Shown here in pieces: positions 9,301 through 16,500 of a stretch of 36,569 nt of DNA. The notes below the pieces were generated by a model that did not search any database, had not been told where the DNA came from, and saw only the letters and a program-made list of their open reading frames with translations. Source of the stretch: Ascoidea tarda (nom. inval.) (Eukaryota; Ascomycota; Saccharomycetes; Ascoideales; Ascoideaceae); the NCBI GenBank assembly GCA_030560485.1, contig JAKTTS010000102.1, positions 1 to 36,569 on the forward strand, read 5' to 3'. The position numbers were made by a program, and so were the translations under genes. Each line of letters opens with the position of its first letter. The first letter of the stretch is position 1.

Positions 9301-10115
9301 GTTCTAAATCAATTATTATTCCTGGCGAGTATAATGATTTATTGATGAATGATATCAATAGTGATTTAGTGTCAGATGTTTCAAGAAATAGTAAAATTGA
9401 AAGCATTATTAAGTCTGAATCCCAAATACAATTGGATATCCATAGAACAATGCCATACAATATTTTTTTCCATGGGGACAAGGGACCTGGTATCGTTAAA
9501 TTGAGAAATATTTTGGTTGCGTTTAATCGAAAATATCCCGATATTGGGTATTTCCAGGGAATGAATTTGATTGTAGCGATTGTGTTACTAATTTTTCCCA
9601 AGGAAGAAGATGCTTTTTGGTTCTTTATTAATATTATTGAAAACATTTTAGTTTTTGATTTTTTCAAACCGGATTTAAAACAAATTCAAATTAATTTAGA
9701 GATATTTGGAAATTTATTTGCAAAATATTTACCCAATTTAAACCGACACTTAATTGAGGATAAGAAGATTGAGTTGAATTCAATAATGATTAATTGGTTT
9801 TTGACTTTATTGATTGATATATTACCAATTGATATTTTGTTTAAATGTTGGGATATAATAATATGTCTCAAGGGAGAAATTGAAGTTTTCCGGATATTTT
9901 TAAGCATATTCAAATTTTTTGAGGAAACCATATTAGAAATCGAAGATACTATAGAGATTTATGATTTTTTGAAAAATATTAAAAAAAATTTCAGGAAATA
10001 TAAATTTAAATCTAATGAACTAGTCAAGCTAATAAGAAAGTTTGAAAATTTAGTTGGTGATGAAGAGATCTATAAAATTAGAGAAATCGAAACAATAAAA
10101 TTTGAAAGGAATTAA
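6351..10115 (+). CDS. TBC-domain Rab GTPase-activating protein with long Asn-rich N-terminus
   Basis: A 1254-aa protein whose last quarter (about 955-1195) is a TBC domain, which accelerates GTP hydrolysis by Rab GTPases in membrane traffic. Both catalytic fingers are visible: the arginine finger in IQLDIHRT (Asp1029, Arg1032) and the glutamine finger in YFQGMN (Gln1069). Phe replaces the common Cys in YCQG. It opens with GIPMKLRQRLWEECSG and closes with WFLTLLIDILPIDILFKCWD. The preceding 950 residues are Asn/Ser/Thr-rich, with an NNQ repeat near the start, four SLN repeats from 7861-7899, and short proline-directed Ser/Thr sites (TPNT, SPIR) that could be phosphorylated. Which Rab it serves, and the S. 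cerevisiae equivalent (Msb3/4, Gyp or Mdr1 types), cannot be decided by eye. Confidence 0.85.
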   Translation: MSVLSSKQRYTPTIDDFNRIESILRNNNQNNQNNQNNQNNQNHNNNNPNITTNNNPKNNIKHNINTNINTNNINSNQIRFNNKSFHNSHFSSPSISSIDSVPVTILTSNSFDNINNYINDIISNINEINKINQNLIQVIVSKDQLIEELINNLNFKSNELKLSNFFNKKKINFLIDINTNNNGHNNHCDKIDDKLNQLDIHYLQNLRVLKNTYFDTNNKSNKNINKNFNNNTNNNRHDNKNNNSDNFKIIHQKSRSNPPPNFINKLNNKKLFNQNVNQKFNQKFNQKLSIPLFLNTNFKSSSTTSLTLSTPNSIKTPIYLSVSNSIPHSFNNSTNTSADTSGNTSFNNSINNSIENSTSLSTSISNIQNSLITSLSHKRSTSLPHFTFPFPFPNELLINNNIIPKSNSKITPITTNVVKSPKTPNTQIPPNILETETIKTLETPNTSISNRNSSFLNINFNKFNNFIKKNRLSITSTLSNNSNNSNNSIGQITSATYHNPNKSINSLNSLNSLNSLNSNKSNYNNSNTTIDFNQLLSPIRPLSSSSLTHIYYYNSQNLDSNQKINDIVENLKFKNLNNNRNESINNGHNGYNDNKNNDNDNGNKKKISKVKNNSIINFANWLSHANSNSNSIPPKTLLRANTTNLLPQLQKTDDNSFNQDSNTITRRHSIAIPNSNQNSNLTTSNSTESNRNYLLPSLQTLSKTPKLPVELDNIIPNNEKPPTLISNLHNKLVDKYGCFYDYDHLLNNPTSNSSFAFSPNNTLTGSLNHITDTLLNKKIDKEKEKNLYLTTKNLISIAKEHDQKLQKTQYKWNEFFTKISIAYNNNNINSKNNFTSNTNSNSNPDLNSNTSTRLHLHSNSNLNLNSNFNLDKKDNKVKNNGSIKNYDSINIFSPIRKVYEEFDEMDDCDSSSEDLEINLFNVNPIHSPSSEILDSTDFINDDLLGLFGSNLKNNYFKLYKDFKKLIYNGIPMKLRQRLWEECSGSKSIIIPGEYNDLLMNDINSDLVSDVSRNSKIESIIKSESQIQLDIHRTMPYNIFFHGDKGPGIVKLRNILVAFNRKYPDIGYFQGMNLIVAIVLLIFPKEEDAFWFFINIIENILVFDFFKPDLKQIQINLEIFGNLFAKYLPNLNRHLIEDKKIELNSIMINWFLTLLIDILPIDILFKCWDIIICLKGEIEVFRIFLSIFKFFEETILEIEDTIEIYDFLKNIKKNFRKYKFKSNELVKLIRKFENLVGDEEIYKIREIETIKFERN

Positions 10116-10692
10116 TAAAAAGAAGCTAATTAGAGAATGGTTTTTAAACAACAAATAATCGGAGAAGGAGGATAATACCAAATCATAGAAGAATATCAAA
10201 TTAACTGGTTTAATTTTCAATTTCAACTTTTTCATTTTTCATTTTTCGTTTAGTTCCTTTCCATGGTTATATTGCTTGTGCTATTTACAACTTTTATTTC
10301 TATTAAAATCAAGTGAGTATTTTTTTTTATTTTTTTTATTTATTTATCTATTTATTTATTGTTTTCAATTGTTGGTTGTTTGCTTTGTTTTTTGTTTTTC
10401 TGAATATTGTACATTATTCTTATAGATATCAACTATATTATTTGGTCTTCTTCTCACTTCACTTGATTTAATTGTACAATTATTTTTTTAATTTTTTTAT
10501 TGCTTTTTATTGTTAATATAGTTAATTTTAGTTTTTTTAGAGGTTGTTTTTTTAGAGGTTGTTTTTTTTTTCATTTTCTTTCACGATAGTTGCTAAATTA
10601 ATGTGAGTAAATGAAAAGAAAGAATTTCTTAACTGTCAATTAATAAACAAGTAAATTAATTAATTAATCAGTATCATGAGCACTTTTGGTGA
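10116..10692. other. Convergent intergenic region with a 15-bp direct duplication
   Basis: This is the spacer between the 3' ends of the TBC gene (+) and elongin C (-). It is strongly T-rich on the + strand. A 15-bp unit, GTTTTTTTAGAGGTT, occurs twice back to back at 10531-10560. No gene is seen; it is probably 3' untranslated and terminator sequence of both neighbours. Confidence 0.6.
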
Positions 10693-11043
10693 TTAGATGT
10701 TCAAATAATCAGCAGCGACTAATACTTCCAATAGCATTTCGATGGGAATATCGAATTTGGGAGCTTTGGAAGGATCATCTTTATATTTTAGGTTGTAGTA
10801 CATGTATTCCACAATGACATTCATTAGCTGAGAGTCGATATCAGGCAATTGAATTTGATTTGATTTTGATTCTTGAAAGGAAGAGTCCAACATTGCCTTC
10901 AAGGTAGGAGAAATGGAAGCAGCTTTTTTGGCGATGATGAATTCATGGCAGTCTGAAGAAACCAAGGTCACTTTTTCATCATCATTGTCGATGTCCGGAA
11001 CACCTATCTTCCTGCGTTTGTCAATGGTTACGGGAGTATTCAT
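10693..11043 (-). CDS. ELC1: Elongin C (Skp1/BTB-fold)
   Basis: A 116-aa elongin C, the Skp1-like BTB/POZ adaptor that joins elongin A-type and cullin-3-type ubiquitin ligases; in yeast, Elc1 acts with Ela1 and Cul3 in degrading stalled RNA polymerase II. The family core runs from KVTLVSSDCHEFIIAKKAA through SISPTLKAMLDSSFQESKS to EYMYYNLKYKD, and ends in PIEMLLEVLVAADYLNI, right at the expected C-terminus. S. cerevisiae Elc1 is 99 aa. I chose ATG at 11043 because only a short polar leader then precedes the domain. The frame also has an ATG at 11145, which would add 34 Cys/Phe-rich residues not expected in the family. The gene lies 182 bp downstream of RRP42 on the same strand. Confidence 0.92.
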   Translation of the reverse strand: MNTPVTIDKRRKIGVPDIDNDDEKVTLVSSDCHEFIIAKKAASISPTLKAMLDSSFQESKSNQIQLPDIDSQLMNVIVEYMYYNLKYKDDPSKAPKFDIPIEMLLEVLVAADYLNI

Positions 11044-11225
11044 CGTTGGGAGACAGCTTTTGGTGTGGACGAGGAAGCAGAAGTAGCAGAAGAACGTCTT
11101 TTGAGCGGGACACGGCTCTGGGCTCAACTCCCGCTCGGGAAGCATTTCAGAAAAGGCCGAGAAGGAAGTGCGAAAAGAAGTAAAGGCGGGAAGTAAAGGC
11201 GAGGGGCCGAATATACTGATGGAGT

Positions 11226-12203
11226 CTAGAATATGGAGTTCAAGAACTCATTTTCGTCTGAGGTGCTCACCACATTGTCCAACGCAGAGGCCACTTTGGC
11301 TGCAACCTCCCTCACGAGCGAGACGCCCTTGGTGAGGTGGTTGTAGTTCAAACCGACTGTGCTGCTGGAAGTTGAGTCTGAGTTGGGGTCTCGAGAGAGT
11401 TTGGTCGACTCTATTGGATTTATAATGTTCCCTGAGCACCAAGGCACTATCAACCCATTGTCGCTGACATACTGCTCCTCAATGGTGGGATCCGCAAATA
11501 GGTTATTGTCAATAACTGCCAATATGAAGATCAATGGTGGGGTCTTTTGATTTGCATTTGCAGTTGAGCTAGATGGTGATGTGGGAAATAGGTATGTTGA
11601 ATCTGACCAATCGTCACTAAACATGGGTAGCTCCACTTCTTTTTGGGCTTTGATTTTATCGATATTGAGATCTTCGTCGTCTTTTTCCAAATCATTGATT
11701 AACAATGGCAACCTTGTGGATCTCAATGCTAGATATGACGAAAAACTAATTAAAGTCAATGGAACATAGTTGTCATTAATATCACTCGAATTGGATATGA
11801 ATAGGATGTCAATACTCAATTTGAAAAAGTGGTTTTTGAAATTTTTCAATTTCAAAGAGCTATAATCAAAATTGTTGTTAAATATTTTATTAAACGTTAA
11901 CGTCAAATTAGACACCAAATTTGAATCATCTCTATAGCCGGGTATGTTGAACTGGAAATCAATTAAATTAACACTATCGTCTCTGGAACTGGAGCTGATT
12001 ATCACAACACTGGATTTAACACTGGTGATGCATTCATTACCATCACTTAACCTCACCCTGGAAGATCCATTGAAGTTGGGCAAAAAATTGCAGACTGCTT
12101 CAATTGGTCTGAACTGACCCACTAGCCTCGAGTCGGGTCGTATGGGTGTATCAAGAGAAAGAGAGTCTCTCAAATACGATCTCTCTGCTGGTGACAATAT
12201 CAT
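11226..12203 (-). CDS. RRP42: Exosome core subunit Rrp42 (RNase PH-like)
   Basis: A 325-aa subunit of the six-membered RNase PH ring of the RNA exosome, which degrades and trims RNA in nucleus and cytoplasm. The N-terminus LSPAERSYLRDSLSLDTPIRPDSRL, then GQFRPIEAVCNFLPNFNGSS and VRLSDGNECITSVKS, is characteristic of Rrp42. Yeast core subunits have lost catalytic residues, so the role is structural and in RNA channelling. S. cerevisiae Rrp42 is 265 aa; the extra length lies in polar loops (about residues 185-220) and near the C-terminus. The start sits at the family's usual position. It is divergent from the OB-fold gene at 12489; its promoter holds an RRPE-like GAAAAATTTT at 12285-12294. Confidence 0.9.
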   Translation of the reverse strand: MILSPAERSYLRDSLSLDTPIRPDSRLVGQFRPIEAVCNFLPNFNGSSRVRLSDGNECITSVKSSVVIISSSSRDDSVNLIDFQFNIPGYRDDSNLVSNLTLTFNKIFNNNFDYSSLKLKNFKNHFFKLSIDILFISNSSDINDNYVPLTLISFSSYLALRSTRLPLLINDLEKDDEDLNIDKIKAQKEVELPMFSDDWSDSTYLFPTSPSSSTANANQKTPPLIFILAVIDNNLFADPTIEEQYVSDNGLIVPWCSGNIINPIESTKLSRDPNSDSTSSSTVGLNYNHLTKGVSLVREVAAKVASALDNVVSTSDENEFLNSIF

Positions 12204-12488
12204 TGCTTACTGTTTCTTTTCCAATCTTCCTCAGCTTCTTCCTCAGCTTCACCAACTCCAGCTTCCTCCAGAGAAAAAAGCGTAGAAAAATTTTATCGGG
12301 ATTTTCGCGCTTGAGGCCGAGCAGCGGAAAGAAAATCCCGACGGTCCGCGCAACGCGTAATTTTATTTATATTTATTTTTATATCTTTGTTTTAGTTTTT
12401 CTGAAAATTTATTCAGGGTCTGTTTTTTGTTTCGCGTCTGAATCTGACTCAAAAAGTGCAATAATGAAGATTTTGCTGCCTGTGTTTC
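12204..12488. promoter_or_regulatory. Divergent promoter RRP42 / Cdc13-like gene with RRPE, MCB and inverted repeat
   Basis: A 285-bp shared promoter. Visible elements are GAAAAATTTT (RRPE-like) at 12285-12294, and a perfect 11-bp inverted repeat TCGGGATTTTC (12296-12306) / GAAAATCCCGA (12331-12341). TTTTCGCG (SCB-like) lies at 12302-12309 and ACGCGT (MluI cell-cycle box, MBF site) at 12353-12358. The RRPE suits RRP42; the MCB and SCB elements suit a G1/S-expressed DNA replication or telomere gene on the right. A short ORF (12464-12520) overlaps the right-hand start. Site assignments rest on S. cerevisiae consensus sequences. Confidence 0.6.
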
Positions 12489-12520
12489 ATGGAATCTGCT
12501 TCCAAACCTCTCTCAATTAG
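12464..12520 (+). other. Overlapping upstream ORF
   Basis: An 18-codon ORF begins 25 nt before the main ATG at 12489 in another frame and ends inside the main coding region. Ribosomes that start here would bypass the main start. It matters only if the mRNA begins upstream of 12464. Confidence 0.5.
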
Positions 12521-14156
12521 TGGGATTCCTGTGCCCAACAAGCTTCAGCCATTTCGTGACACAGCTTTAACTCTTCCCTTCTTGTTGTTGGCTGTCTACA
12601 GAGATCCCAGCTGGAAAGATAACAGGCCTTCCCTCGTTCTAGCTACTGACTTAACACCTCCTAATGGAAACACTATTCTTCCTCAAAAGCAAGAAATCGA
12701 TGTTGAAATTTTGATTGACCATTATAAATACATTATCGATAATCTAAATTCCGAAAAACTATTTTTGTTTTCTTCTGATAAAGATCTTGTTACTGGTTTT
12801 ATTGAACAATATCAAAAAAAGAGAAAGTTCACAATTGATACATATTCAAATGAAAACTATATTGATCTTAAATATGAAGGAATATTACTATCAATCGATT
12901 TCCAAACAAAAACTTATTTTGGCTCAGTTGAAGCGAGAGTAATTGATTTAGGTATCATTGAGAATGATTTCATAAATTTTATAAATCTGAAAAGCATTTC
13001 TCAAAATTCTTCTCACCCACTTACTCAATCAATTGATAATTTAATTCAAAGAATTCGTGATGACTGCACCTATGATTGGCTCAATAATAATTTAAAAAAA
13101 TACTCTTTTCTTTATTCAAGGTTACGCTCTACAAAGAAGTCTACCTCCAATAATGATACTCCCAAAATGAAGCGTGATGCTAGTAATAATGAAACACATG
13201 AAAGATACGAAAGATCTAGTCAATTTAACAAGAATGATTTTAAAAAATTTAGAAAAGCAATTCCAGGTGTATCACAATTTGCACAAAAGAGCCCTCCAAA
13301 CAGATTAAGCACTAACATTTTATTTAATCCTAAATCTTTCGATCTTGATTCGCAAAATTTATTATTGTCTCAGCCAACTCAAAATCTGACTATGAATGAT
13401 TTTAATTCAACTAATGATTTTTCTCCAAGCTCCAATAACACCCAACGTGCCCTTTCTGGCCCTAATAATCAAATTGTAATTGAATTTGATTCAGGCTCTA
13501 GTACAGACTCTAGCCCAAATTTTAATATTAGTTTTAATAATGAATTCCAACCAAGCTCAATATACTCTTCTTCTCAAACTCATCTGCAAACAATTGGCAA
13601 TTGTGCGTCAAAAAATTCCAATAAATTATCAAATAATTGCAATTCCTTATTGAATTTAAATGATTTTTATAAAAACAATTTATCAGTTAAATCCACTGAA
13701 ACCTCAATTAATTCATTAATTGATTTGGAAGATAATTTAGATATTATTAACCATACTTTTAGATCTATAGCAAGAATCATTGGCTTTGACAATTATCAAA
13801 AGAACTTTAAATTACTATCTCAAGATGCTTTAAAGAATTTAGATAAATTATCCTTTTCAATCTTATTGTCTGATCAAGCAAATCCGGATAATATTTATCA
13901 CCCAAAAAGAATTCTTAAACTATCTTTTAAAAATGGGGAATCAATTTTAAAATTTCTTAATATCGATCTATCTACTATATCTTATTATAATGATTTGCAA
14001 ATCTCAAAACTAAATAAGAAATTATATAAAAAATTATCAAAAGCTCAAAATCCAAATAAATTATTCTCATTAACAATTAAAAGAGATTTCATTGAAACAA
14101 CTAATCTCAATAAGCTTATTTGGACTCCTCAATTTACAATAAATGACATTTCTTAA
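12489..14156 (+). CDS. OB-fold protein, candidate Cdc13-like telomere single-strand binding protein
   Basis: A 555-aa protein with two predicted folded ends and a Ser/Asn-rich middle (about 215-410). Residues 20-210 resemble, by eye, the Cdc13 DNA-binding OB fold. The segment RPSLVLATDLT (47-56) parallels AFISFVFSDFT of S. cerevisiae Cdc13. GILLSIDFQTKTYFGSVEAR (131-150) parallels its GIVCKMNIKVKMYNGKLNAI. A helix containing LIQRIRDDCTYDWL then follows, as in Cdc13. The C-terminal part (about 420-555: FRSIARIIGFDN, LSFSILLSD, ILKLSFKNGESILKFLNI) also has OB-like strand spacing, where Cdc13 has its OB4. Small Cdc13 proteins with just these two OB folds are known in Candida species. The promoter carries an MCB box. 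The alignment is manual and identity is low; it could be another OB-fold protein. Confidence 0.5.
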   Translation: MESASKPLSISGIPVPNKLQPFRDTALTLPFLLLAVYRDPSWKDNRPSLVLATDLTPPNGNTILPQKQEIDVEILIDHYKYIIDNLNSEKLFLFSSDKDLVTGFIEQYQKKRKFTIDTYSNENYIDLKYEGILLSIDFQTKTYFGSVEARVIDLGIIENDFINFINLKSISQNSSHPLTQSIDNLIQRIRDDCTYDWLNNNLKKYSFLYSRLRSTKKSTSNNDTPKMKRDASNNETHERYERSSQFNKNDFKKFRKAIPGVSQFAQKSPPNRLSTNILFNPKSFDLDSQNLLLSQPTQNLTMNDFNSTNDFSPSSNNTQRALSGPNNQIVIEFDSGSSTDSSPNFNISFNNEFQPSSIYSSSQTHLQTIGNCASKNSNKLSNNCNSLLNLNDFYKNNLSVKSTETSINSLIDLEDNLDIINHTFRSIARIIGFDNYQKNFKLLSQDALKNLDKLSFSILLSDQANPDNIYHPKRILKLSFKNGESILKFLNIDLSTISYYNDLQISKLNKKLYKKLSKAQNPNKLFSLTIKRDFIETTNLNKLIWTPQFTINDIS

Positions 14157-14518
14157 TAATTGTCCTCAATATTTACTATTATTGTAATTATTATCATTTT
14201 CTTTATGTTCATGCTTATTTGTACTTTTTCTCTATCATTATCATTATTTTGTGTTACGTTGTGTTTTCTATAAACTTATTTTTAACATTATAATACATTT
14301 CTTCTTTGGTTATTTTTTTCTTTTTTTATTAAATTTAAATCGATATTAAAAACTATATGAAAACAAAAGACGAACTAAAACCAAAATGAGAAAAACAATA
14401 TATTTTATTTTTATTTTATTTTATTTTACTTTTTCAACTTGAAAATAACTCATCAGAATCATCTTCATTTTTGTTTGTAATTTCTGTATCTGATTGATCC
14501 AGGAATTCATTTTCAGAT
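14157..14518. other. Convergent intergenic region, holds possible SSF1 C-terminal extension
   Basis: 3' sequences of two converging genes, T-rich and A-rich. On the minus strand, 14434-14520 is open in a second frame and encodes an acidic stretch that could be an extension of the SSF1 product (see that gene). Otherwise nothing recognisable. Confidence 0.5.
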
Positions 14519-15876
14519 TTATTGTTTTTTTTCACCTAAGTTTTCTTTATGACGTAGTTTTTTAGCATGTTTTTTGGCTTTTTTAACTTGAACATTTTGC
14601 AATTGTTCCTTTTTTCTCTTTTTTTTTTCCTTTTCCCTTGTAGCATGAATTTTGTCTAATTGTTTAACTTCATTTTTGGTTTTCGAATACAAAGAATGGT
14701 ATAAAACTTTTCCAGTACAATTACCATCTTCAATTTTCACTAATTTAAATTTCATTCTTGGACCAAGCTCAATTAATTTGACTGCTCTCTTTTTCACATT
14801 TGGTTCATTGTCATTATTGGCGTTTTCATTGTTATCATTTTCAACAGATTTTTCAGGTATTGGGATATTGTCTTCATCTTCATCTTTAACTTCGTCATTT
14901 TTTTTTATCGTGTTAGAAGCACTGATAGCCGATGTATCTCTAATTTGTACAATTGAATCTTCTTCTAATTCAGATAACTCAGAATCACTTGTAAAGCCTG
15001 AGTTTGAATTTGGATCTAATAAAAAATCTGAAATGTCATTTATTTTAGATAAGTTTGGGATTTTTTTAGTGTGAACATTTTTAGAATTAATTAGTTTTTT
15101 AACGTTTTTAGAGATTTCAACGGGTTTTGTTTCGATTGAATAATGACGTAAATCGATTTCATCAGTTTTGGGGTCTTTGCTTAAAATAAGAACTCTCTTT
15201 ATTGAGGATACTTTTATTTGTTGGGGGTTAATTGGGGGAAACATATTCTGAAAGGTTGTTATTAAAGTCTTTTCATAAGGCTGAGCGATTGCAGGTTTAG
15301 GGAAACCGTTGAGCACTAATAGAGGTGGATTTAAGAAATCTGTTGAATCCTTTGCTAGAGATTTTGGGTGTCTTAAAAATTTTCTTATATCCTTTGATAG
15401 AGAATAGCTGGTTAATGTGAAATTTAATGTTGGACCTTGGGGCATTTTAGCTACTTTGAAAGAAGTTGTGCCCTTTTCAGATTGAGTGAAAATCATCAAA
15501 TGAGATACATTCAAGGGACCAGCCATTACTATAAAATCTTTTAATTTATTTGATTTTCTTTCTCTAAGATTTATGGCAGTATATGGCTGCATTATATTTC
15601 TAAAATCATTGACAAGCTGGGCCAATGAATGGTTTCTATGAGCTAAACCAAGTCTTATGACCATTGAGCGAGGAATTTTAGCCAATTCGTCTTCATTTGG
15701 TTCAACGTGAGTTCTTTTCTTTGTCTTTTGAGAAGGTAGAAATAGATATTAGTTAAAATGAAAGAGAAAAAAACAGTAACCAGAAATTGAAATGAAGTGA
15801 AATATAAATGAAGTGAAATATAAATAAATTACGGTATAAAATATAAACGAATTGAACATACTCTTCTTTTAGCCAT
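14519..15876 (-). CDS. SSF1: Ssf1/Peter Pan Brix-domain pre-60S factor, two exons
   Basis: Spliced gene: exon 1 at 15862-15876 (only five codons, MAKRR), intron 15725-15861, exon 2 at 14519-15724; 406 aa. Ssf1 is a nucleolar Brix-domain protein needed for 27S pre-rRNA processing in 60S assembly. The spliced N-terminus MAKRRTKKRTHVEPNEDELA matches S. cerevisiae MAKRRQKKRTH almost residue for residue. The Brix domain follows: IPRSMVIRLGLAHRNHSLAQ, IMQPYTAINLRERKSNKLKD, MPQGPTLNFTL, LNPPLLVLNGF, and late in the domain IELGPRMKFKLVKIEDG. The C-terminus is acidic then Lys-rich. It stops right after an A8 run (14525-14532, T on the + strand); the neighbouring frame continues as an acidic tail. A Reb1-type site CGGGTAA lies at 15980-15986 and an RRPE-like element at 15934-15945. 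Confidence 0.92.
15725..15861 (-). other. Spliceosomal intron in SSF1
   Basis: A 137-nt, phase-0 intron directly after the fifth codon. Donor GTATGT; branch-like TAACTAAT (minus strand, 15748-15755); pyrimidine-rich stretch; acceptor CAAAAG. Very early introns of this kind are typical of yeast genes. Confidence 0.88.
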
Positions 15877-16500
15877 GTTTGCAAGTAATTATACAATTAT
15901 AACGTTAAAAATGAATATAAATATAAAAGTCGATGAAAAAAATTTACAAAGTTTAAAAAAAAAAATTGAAATTTCAAAACGGGTAACGAACCAGAACAGT
16001 GAATTTATAAAAAAGATGCATGTTAATGTATGATGATGCGGGACATAATTTTTTTCGGCAAGAGAGAACGAGTTGATGAAGAAATGGAAATATATATAGA
16101 ACAAATACACGAAAATAAGAGAAAACTGGTGGAAAGAAAAACAAAAAAAGAAGTAAAACCGAAGTAAAAACAAAGAAAGAAAAATTAACGGGGAACAGAG
16201 AGAGAGACAAAAAATGAGACAAAATGATAAAGATATGATATAAAAACAATGAAAAAAACATGATAATTATGAAGCAACTGTATAGAAAATTAACAAAACA
16301 ATGAGAATGACTATGACAATAGAAATGGAAACTAAAATGGAAATGATAACGATAACGATAACGATAACAATAACAATAGCAAATGTGATAATTGTGATTG
16401 TGATTGTGATTGTGTAATGATATTATGATTATGATTATATTATGATTGTGATTATAATATGAAGATTAAATTTAATTTAATTTAATTTAATTAGAATGAA
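15877..16500. promoter_or_regulatory. SSF1 promoter region and downstream flank of the Pro/Gln-rich gene
   Basis: Near SSF1: TGAAAAAAATTT (15934-15945, RRPE-like), TTGAAATTTCAA from about 15966, and CGGGTAA (15980-15986, exact S. cerevisiae Reb1 site). Farther right are simple repeats: GATAAC x4 (16345-16368), GATTGT/GATTAT runs (about 16390-16455) and a TTTAA pentamer run (about 16466-16492) just before the stop of the next minus-strand gene. No gene is seen. Confidence 0.55.
16345..16374 (+). repeat. GATAAC hexamer run
   Basis: Four perfect GATAAC units (16345-16368) followed by one AATAAC. Other short repeat runs lie immediately to the right (GTGATT type near 16390-16420, TTTAA near 16466-16492). 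Confidence 0.8.
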
